From contig PUQB01000097.1 in the NCBI GenBank assembly GCA_003024785.1, positions 538,310 through 602,309 of the forward strand: DNA of 64,000 bases, read 5' to 3'. The notes beneath the pieces are model-generated. The model was not told the DNA's origin, did no database searches, and saw only the letters and a list, made by a program, of their open reading frames with translations. The DNA is from Selaginella tamariscina. Lineage: Eukaryota > Streptophyta > Lycopodiopsida > Selaginellales > Selaginellaceae. The translations under genes were made by a program, and so were the position numbers. Positions 56,015 through 64,000 of this stretch are shown one piece after another (within the stretch, counting starts at the first letter, position 1; each line of letters opens with the position of its first letter).

Positions 56015-56448
56015 AAGACATATTTATAAGATGTATTATAAATGCATATAATATTATTTAAATACTATATGTTTAAATAAATTTACATAGATATTTATAT
56101 AAATATAGACAATTTATAAAATATAAGGTGATTTCATTTAGACATCGTATACTTAGTGCATATGAGTATATAAATATTATCATTACTCAAACATATAACA
56201 AAAAATCACTACAGTTTAACCTGTAGTAGTTGTTGTTAGGAGTGTATAATCTTTAACCGTTAAACTGTGAGGTGTTAAATTTGTGAGGGTACTATTCTAA
56301 GGGATTTGGTAATGATATAAATTAAATAAATTAAACAATAAACTATACATGCATATACGTTAGTATGACACGTGTCGTTATTGCATGGATAGAAATAAGG
56401 CAAATAGATACCTAAGGTTTTGTTTGAGACATCGCTTGCTTATACTCT

Positions 56449-56949
56449 ATGGCGAAATCAACAATTTACAAGGCACTGCTCCTGTCTCTAATCTTCATGT
56501 TTGCTGCTCTAATAGGTAAATCAATGCATATCATGCTGCATGTGTTTTTGTTAGTTGTTTAGTTCATGATTTGTGATTCCTGGGAATCCGGGGTATTTGT
56601 GGGAATTGACGAATGGATCTAGGTGGTTCCAATATGTGGGAAGCAGGACATAGAGGTCCGCCAGGAGCGCATTATGGAGCATGTCTATGGTGAGACATAC
56701 AGCGTCAGATTCCGTAATTTGTGCAAGTGCCCAGCTAGGAATGTGCACATGTTATGCAGTGACTTTGCTACTGCTATGGACTATGGCAATAATGAGCCTG
56801 ATATTCTTATTGAGAATCAGCCTGGTGATTGTATTCTGAGGAATGGGCGCCCACTGAAACCTTATAAGTGGTATGGGTTTAACTATACCAGTCATTCTGG
56901 CATGATTCCTCTTGGCACGGTGAGAGAGGCTGAATTCTGCAAGGAGTAG
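56449..56949 (+). pseudogene. TPD1-like a, copy B
   Basis: Exon 1 is 56449-56515 (MAKSTIYKALLLSLIFMFAA). Intron 56516-56622 follows, then exon 2 to 56949. Compared with copy A it lacks the extra C at the RQERIMEH codons, so the body is open (VPICGKQDIEVRQERIM to EAEFCKE). It has an 11-bp deletion right after the acceptor, which puts exon 1 out of phase with exon 2. The two copies thus carry different lesions. Confidence 0.65.
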
Positions 56950-58081
56950 TAGTGCAATATCTTCTTTAATAAACTTTGTATTTGTGAGTTCTTTCATGAG
57001 TTAATAAGTTCTCTACCCTCAACAAAGTACTAGTGCATTATCTTCTTTAATAAACTTTATATTTGTGAGTTCTTTATATGTGTCCTGTTGATGCAACACA
57101 CGCAAGAATGTATGCTTATAATTATACGTATTAAACTATTATTATGTATTAAAATACTAATTAAATTAAACATTGAATTAACTTTGTCAAGTAAAATGCT
57201 GAATTTTTCTTATCTAAGATTTTTGTGCTGTTAATTTAACAAAAAACATTTAAATTAATATCCATAGCTAGTTTTACATTGTGGGTGTATTTGTTATATT
57301 AACATATGAATAAAAAAACATATATGTATATATACATACATATGCCCATTTATAGTTATTTTGTATTTATATATATGAAAGGTATATACATAACAAATAA
57401 ACACGTATAATATATTCTCTGATTTAGTGAGGTGGCACATAAAATTTACAAAATCTAATTATATCACCAATAATCAGAAAGTATGACCAGAATTGACCAC
57501 ATAAAATAGAATAACTCTGGGCCGCTTTGTGGATATCTTTTAAATCATACTCCACCATTGCGGGCATTATTGAAGTAGGTTAATATTTTCTTTTGTTTGA
57601 TCTAAGAATTACAAACAAACATTTATAAATCTTAAAGAGATCTTGACGACTCCTCCAATTTTTATGTATCCCGATTATAATCGTCCTTTCATCTTGTGTG
57701 TAAATGCTTTTGACATCAGTCTCGAGGGTGTATTGATGCAAAACAGTACGAGTGTATCCCTTCCGATATGTAACGGGATCAATGCCCTCGCTTTCACGAA
57801 TGAGAGAACTTGGAATATAAAGATGTGTATATTCATTAGTTAAAAAACCCTAACTTATATATAAGAGCAAGTATCCGATGATTATCAAAATCCATTACCT
57901 AATAATAATATTTGTACATGCAGCCGTACACATGGATCTCACGTAACTAATTTAAGAAGATATTTTTATGCTCATAATTAATACATACACGCATACATGC
58001 TGATACGTGTTGTGTTTTTCTCTGAAGATATAAATATGAATAACTGAAATTTTTTTCCCTAGATTTACAATTTAGGAGTCC

Positions 58082-58859
58082 ATGCTTCTGTCTGGCAAGC
58101 TGGTTCCCATGGCAAATTCAGTCTTGGCAATCCTCCTGATTGCGTTCGTGTTCCTCGCTGCTGTGAAAGGTACACTCTACTTAATTTGTTTGTTCATTTA
58201 TCTGTTTTTTTCTTTTTTTTTCCCTTTTTTAGTGTATACAGATATCTAGCTATTTGCCCAAGTTGGAGAATTTCTGAATTAGAATTTGACCTCTATGGGT
58301 TATGTATGGGTCTGTCTGTATCTCTGTCAATTAGAATTATGAATAGTTGTGGGTCTCTCTATTTTATTGGTATCAATGTGTGTTTTTTCCTGAGAAATTT
58401 GAGAATCCTTCTTGGCTATATGGGATTTGTGTGTATTCATGTAGCATTCATGTTGGGGGTATATCCAGTGTGGTATTTTGTGGGATTTCTGGGAATTATA
58501 TGTTGGATTTTTCTGGGAATACTTACATGGGAATTCTAATGCAGGTCACCGGCAGGGTGGCGGAGTATGCGATGGCAACGATGTGAACATTGAGCAGTCT
58601 CTCCTCACCAATGACACCGGTGTCTTGAGATATAGAGTGGAGATCCGTAACTTCTGTTTTGGGTGCTTAGCTAGAAATCTTCATATCAACTGTCGTGACT
58701 TTTTTTACCATAGATGATCTCAATGTTTGCCACGTTATTCAACCTGGGGAATGCATTGTGAGGAACGGAGGTGATCTTCCTGAAGGACAATGGCAGGTGT
58801 TTGAGTACAATAGCACTGTTAAAGCTCTCTTCACCTACAAAAGTGCAGACTTTTGTTAG
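58082..58859 (+). pseudogene. TPD1-like b, copy B (one-base frameshift)
   Basis: Exon 1 is 58082-58169 and exon 2 starts at 58545, with the same splice sites as copy A. Changes include CSAR to CLAR in the Cys motif. An extra T in the T run at about 58700 (seven T against six in copy A) shifts the frame after INCRDFF. Downstream sequence still encodes CHVIQPGECIVRNGG and SADFC in the other frame. It is either a pseudogene or a homopolymer error. Confidence 0.7.
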
Positions 58860-60926
58860 ATTCTGATGCTGTTTTAGATCACTTATTCATTTCAACATTT
58901 GTTCTTTTATTATTTGTTTGCTATTATTCGGTGAGATGCATGTTCTAACATACACCTCTCTCCCTCCCTCCCTCTCATGCAGGCAAACACAAAGACCCAC
59001 ATATACATTATAATTTGTTGTACATATACACGTACAACATGGATCAGGGATCATGATACATGTATTTATACGATAGGAATTTAAGTATCTCACCAAATAT
59101 TAATTAATAAGATTATGGTAATGAAAGCAATGCCACAACTGGATACAGTCTCTTTAGGAACTCTTTGTGGACTTTGCTCATCTGTACTTAGTTACAACCG
59201 GTTCCGCTCAACTCAATTCCCTAGTGAGGAAGCTGTTTAGCTTCTATAGTAGTTATCGATTCTCCCAAAAACAATGTGCATTGAAGTAGTTGTTATGATC
59301 TCCATTTCATGAGCAGCTGCTCCGGGCCAGAGAGCTTCAACCGAATATAATATCAACCTTTCCATGATCCTTGTTTACACAGCATGATCCTTAAAATGGG
59401 CCAGATTAGCTGCTGAAGATCATCAGATACAGCTATCTAGGCTTGTCAGTTTTGCGATGAGCTTGTCCAACTTCTGAACTTGATTGCACATTTTAGTATT
59501 TTTTACTCTATTAATAAAAGCTTAATAAGTTATTATATATACCTGGTTGTGCATTTGTGCGTGAGTGCCTTCAAATGTATTCTCTCTCTCGTATATATTA
59601 TTCCGTAAAAAGCAAGAGAAATTATTTATTTTTGTAGAAAGTATATTAATGTTTTTGGTATGTTCTGGTGAGAGAGACAGCTCTAGTTACCCAGTTTGCA
59701 CTTAATGTGCATGCGTGCATATATGTATGTGTCTGTCTTAACTACTGGGTATACGCTGATGATCTGTTTTATAATACTACAGTTTACACTCAATGTGGCG
59801 CATGCACACATACACACACACACAGATATATGAATATATGTGTGTGTGTGTGTGTGTGTGTGGGTTATGTGCACACAAAGTAATCGCGTATAGACTCATA
59901 CGGCCGTTTCTTAAAGCCCACCATTATTAAATAAAAATTGAACCCGCCAACCATAACAATGCACAATATCGTCATTACATCCTTATCTGTTATATATTCA
60001 ATATTAATCTCTTATATCACATGACACCGGCAGAAAGGTCCCACGACACGTACTTAAATATTCATTAAGCATGCATACTGGATATATATTGAGCACATAA
60101 CCACCCATTTTACTTGTGTGGTGAGAGAGAGAGAATACAGGGAGTTGTGTTGGTTCAATTCAAAAACTTCATAAACATACATAAATACACACGTGCACAC
60201 ACAACACACACATATATTTATATTGCTATGCACATGTGTATCTATAAAGACAAACAGATATTAGTCTATTTGATTTCCACCAAACTCTTTTGCTATGCAC
60301 ATGTGTATCTATAAAGACAAACAGATATTAGTCTATTTGATTTCCACCAAACTCTTTTGCACAGACATACGTCCATGCATATTAAACACATTCACACGCG
60401 TGCACCATGAATAAGGTTGCATCATTTATATATAAAAAAATGAGTTACTTCTCTCTCATGAAGATTGTAGGTACGTTATATATATACATATACATATATA
60501 GAGAGGGGTGGGGGGGGGGGGAGAGAGGGGACGGGAGTACCATAACTAGTTTGTGCACAATACAGAGAGTTTCTTACTAAATGATCTGTCTACGATGTCT
60601 CTCTCTCTCTCACGAGAAGACCACTAACAGTACGGTTCACCCAATGCAAGAAGCTACAATCCAAACATCCACTCCAGCCAGAGCTCTGTGAAATAATCAG
60701 TCTTATATTAGCAGTTCGGACTGTCTATCTTCTTCACACAATGCACAGCATTGATCACACCTGCAAATACAGCTGCATTTTAGGTTCTTCCCCAAGAACC
60801 CTAGATTTAATAATAATATCACAAATATTGAAAAACATCGAATGCAAGATTATAATGATAGACTACTATATAAACGTGGTAAGGACAAGGACGTAGAAAC
60901 AATGTTCACTTTTAACATATGATATA

Positions 60927-61376
60927 ATGGCCTCTCTCATATCTCTTAACGATCTATGTGCAATTGCTTTTATAGCTAATGGACAGCATTTGTCACCAGG
61001 CACGTACGATAATTTATTGTGTTCCAATGTTGTCTTTAGGTTTGGAGATTCACTTACAACGGCAAACAACAACAGTGTGTAAACTTTTCCTTATGGTATC
61101 ACATACGGCATGCCCATTGGTAGATACTCATATGGTTGACATTCTTGCTCAGAAGCTTAATCTGGGTGATCTCTCGGTTCCCAGTTTGATGTACAATGGC
61201 AGTCACTTCACGGGTCTCAACTTTGCCTACTCTGGTGCCACAGTGACTACAATCCCGGCCAACCCGTTTGCAAGTCCCCACAACTTCTCACTTCAGGTCC
61301 AAGATTTCCTTGAACACAAGCCAGCAATGGAGAGCAAATTTCCCCACCTGAACCAGAAGTCTCTACTTGAATGAGA
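60927..61376 (+). pseudogene. GDSL esterase/lipase, copy B (truncated)
   Basis: ATG at 60927. The catalytic block FRFGDSLTTANNN is intact, followed at once by a stop (AGT GTG TAA). Later frames give GMPIGRYSYG, then DILAQKLNLGDLSVPSLMYN and LNFAYSGATVTTIPANPF. About 780 bp present in copy A, including the catalytic DGVHHT block, are deleted at about 61415. Neither copy can make a complete enzyme. Confidence 0.75.
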
Positions 61377-61839
61377 TTGGTGGTGATAATATCAACCTGA
61401 TGCTGCAAACCATGGATATGTGCATGCAACATATTCACGATCAACACCAGAATCGGAAGCTCCACAAGCATGATGGTTTTATGTCAATTGCAGTTTTTAT
61501 AAAGTTTTTGGCCCTACAGGCTTGGCTCCTATTCACATGCTGAACTATCCCACACAGGATTGTATGTTCCTAGTCACATGTTGAGCTATCCCATAACCTT
61601 AGGATGCTAATTTATGTTGTTAGACTTTTATATTTTTGTTTTTGATTTTGAATTATATATAAATATTAAAGAAAGAATAATGTTTATTATTCAACTAAAT
61701 AAATATGCCCATTCAGAATTATTATCTTGTTGCAAAATATGAAAAAACTATTTCATGATAAATAAAATTACATAAGTAAAAATTTGAAAATTGAATTATA
61801 TTGACATTCATACTTTTATTATAATTAGGTTAAAGTCAA

Positions 61840-64000
61840 TAGTTTATTAAGTTGAATTTGGCATCAGAATACTGATATGTTCTTATGGCTGACGAGGATA
61901 TTCTAAAAACGGCCTTTGGGACACCATTTGGTCTTTATAAGTTTTTGATCATGCCCTTTGAATTGACTTCAACTCCTGTCAGTTTTCAACGCATAATAAA
62001 TGAGCTTCTTTCATATATGCCTAATATCACTGCCGATTTCATCGATGATGTGCTAATTCATGAGTCTGGTTTTTAGGAGGATCACATTCGTGATGTACGG
62101 CGAGTTCTTGATCAATTTCGAGAAGTTGGCTTGAATTTGAAACTTGAGAAGTGTGTGTTTGATTCGATCGACACCACTTACTTGGGTTACTATATATTTT
62201 GAGAAGGTTTACAGATGGATTCAATGAAGTTGCAAGCTGTTTAAGAGTTCCCTCATCCCATACGATATATGAAGTCCAGTATTTTTTGGGCAAGGTGCAG
62301 TACTTGGGTTAATTCATTGATCATCTCGCTGATCAAACTGCCCCTCTTCGGGAGTTAATTCGTCCATATGTACCTTTCAGATGGACTCACAGGTGTCAGT
62401 AGGCATTTGATCAATTAAAAGAGTTCTTAACAACTCCATTACTACTTCAATACCCAGATTTTACTCGTCCGTTCATTTTTTACGAGTAGATGCGTTGATA
62501 TTGGTATTGGTGGTGTGTTTATGCAACCCAATGCTGTAAATCCTTTAATTCGGCACCTAGTGGCTTGAGTACTCAACCCTACTAAACGGAATTATTCCAC
62601 TATTGAAAAAAAATGCCTTGTTGCTGTTTAGGATTTTGAACGACTTCATTCCTACTTACATAGGAGTGAAACATTTTTGAAGTGTGATCATGCTGCTGTC
62701 ACTTCCTTATTAAAACGAAAGAATTTAGTGGGTTGTGTAGCTAAATGGGCATTACGTTTTCATGTATATAACTTTAAGGTGTTGCATAGGCCTAGGGAAC
62801 AATGGTGGATGCAGATGCACTTTCTGGAGCATCCTTTTCCCTTCTGCTTTGCCTGCTCATGTAGTAGTTGTGGCATTTGGTTTGATACAAGCCCCTCAGG
62901 TATTCAATGCTAATTTACCATCCTTGGAACAGTGATAGAAAGCCCAAAAACATGAACCATAAATGAGGCAATTACAGAATGCATTTGCAAATCCTTCTTT
63001 CGAATCTTAGTTTCGACAATATCATGTTTAGTTTCAACTTCAGGATGGTTTATTGTATTTTATTAGGACAAATCTAGAAAATAGACGGCATTTGGCTATA
63101 CCCTCTACATATATTCCACACCTTCTTCGAGCATATCATGATTCGCTTATTGTTGGAGATCATCTTGGTTACCAACGAGTGTTGGAGAAGCTCTGCCAAT
63201 CCTTTTATTGACCCAACATGCGTGCTAATGTGATCATGTATATTCAGAACTGTCCATTTGTCAAACTCGAAATTCCTTTATGACTTGGGCTAGAATCCAT
63301 CAATGTCTCTCGCCCTTTTGAGTTAATTACAGTGAATTTAATGGAACCTTTTCCACGTTCTTCTCAGGGTAACAAGTACATCATTGTCGTATTTAATTAT
63401 TTAACTCGTTGTGTAGAGGTTGGTGCTCTTCCGGATGTAAATGCCATATGAACAGCTTTATTTTTGTTCGATAATGTGGTTTTGCAGCATTCTTATTTAG
63501 AGCGGATGTTATTAAATAATGGCCCCACTTTCATTATAGAGGTATTCCAAATGTTGTGTGAGAGGTTAGGGGTAAAACATTCATTTGCCTCTCCATATCA
63601 TACACAAATTGATGGTTTGGTGGAGCAATTAAATTGGACCTTCAAGGGTATGATCTTAAAGTATGTGAACTTCAATCACACTGACTGAGATTAATATTTG
63701 TAATGCTTGAGATTTGTTTATGTAATAGGCATTCAGAGTTCAATTGGTATCTCTCTATTCAAGGCATTGTATTGATATGATCCTAAATTGCTTAGTGAAT
63801 TGGGGTTATCATCGAATCTGCCACGTGTTGAGGATGCAAAGATGTAGTTTCAACATTTGGATGCTGTCTTGCCTCTTCTACGTGCAAAGTCTACTGAACA
63901 TCTTAGTCGAGCTCAAATACGGCAGCAATTTTTTTTACAATGCACGACATCAAATTCCACCAAATTACGCTGATGGTGACTTAGTATTGGTACATTTTTA
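61840..64000 (+). mobile_element. 5'-truncated Ty3/gypsy element, copy B (continues past window)
   Basis: Fragments are reverse transcriptase (FGLYKFLIMPFELTSTPVSF, ITADFIDDVLIHE), RNase H (CDHAAVTSLLKRKNLVGCVA), integrase zinc-finger remains near 63170-63290 and the integrase core (MLLNNGPTFIIEVFQ, FASPYHTQIDGLVEQLN). The C-terminal region runs to the window end. It is heavily interrupted by stops. It begins mid-RT like copy A, so the truncation is older than the duplication. Confidence 0.8.

Larger units (their letters stand above)
56015..64000 (+). repeat. Segmental duplication copy B
   Basis: It matches 28589-33085, 37851-37891 and the reversed 52297-48540 in one uninterrupted run, so it gives the unrearranged order: TPD1-like a, TPD1-like b, GDSL gene, truncated gypsy. 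It continues beyond the window. Spacers 56950-58081 and 58860-60926 hold AT-rich and CA-rich DNA with no further recognised gene. A 56-bp exact tandem repeat lies at about 60232-60355. Confidence 0.9.

Overview
The window looks like nuclear DNA of a land plant. It has GT-AG introns, an 18-exon MCM3 gene with a plant-type E2F/telo-box promoter, TPD1-like cysteine-rich secreted peptides, GDSL esterase remains, Ty1/copia and Ty3/gypsy retrotransposons, and long AT and CA microsatellites. A fern, lycophyte or bryophyte seems more likely than a seed plant. The reasons are the DUF7869-type protein and a chromodomain retroelement that appears to self-prime. This placement is an inference with low confidence.

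Region 1 (1-17.0 kb) is the most unusual part. Two diverged direct copies of an NLI/FCP1-type HAD phosphatase pseudogene (1-909 and 15.5-16.8 kb) bracket a divergent gene pair. On the minus strand (5.96-2.93 kb) is a DUF7869-like protein with an RNase-H/transposase-like set of acidic motifs. On the plus strand (12.14-15.25 kb) is a protein with a ParB/sulfiredoxin-like motif and a C-terminal block resembling a DNA methyltransferase. Between them lie two arrays of about 20 to 25 copies each of the perfect palindrome GGCGGGATTAATCCCGCC (6.10-6.94 and 10.65-11.83 kb). A further degenerate copy sits in an intron of the plus-strand gene. I propose this as a candidate undescribed large mobile or selfish element.

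Region 2 (17-28.4 kb) is AT-rich spacer, a head-to-head pair of unrecognised paralogous genes (18.2-20.0 kb), then MCM3 on the minus strand (28297-20672). Exons 1-9 of MCM3 are clean. Several 3' exons carry single-base contractions, mostly in homopolymers.

Region 3 (28.6-64 kb) is a large tandem duplication overwritten by retroelements. Each unit is TPD1-like a, TPD1-like b, a GDSL esterase, then a 5'-truncated Ty3/gypsy element. Copy B (56.0-64 kb) is nearly uninterrupted. Copy A holds a copia element inserted in the GDSL active-site motif (33086-37850), a full chromodomain gypsy element (37892-44286), an 8.0 kb inversion between gypsy LTRs (44287-52297), a second chromodomain gypsy element split in two by that inversion, and a 0.9 kb TRIM element. 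Undoing the inversion restores the target-site duplications of two elements (one perfectly) and a near match for a third, so the order of events can be read from the sequence.

Most coding regions outside MCM3 and one TPD1-like gene are broken by frameshifts. Because many breaks are one base in a homopolymer, read or assembly error must be separated from real decay before genes are called dead.
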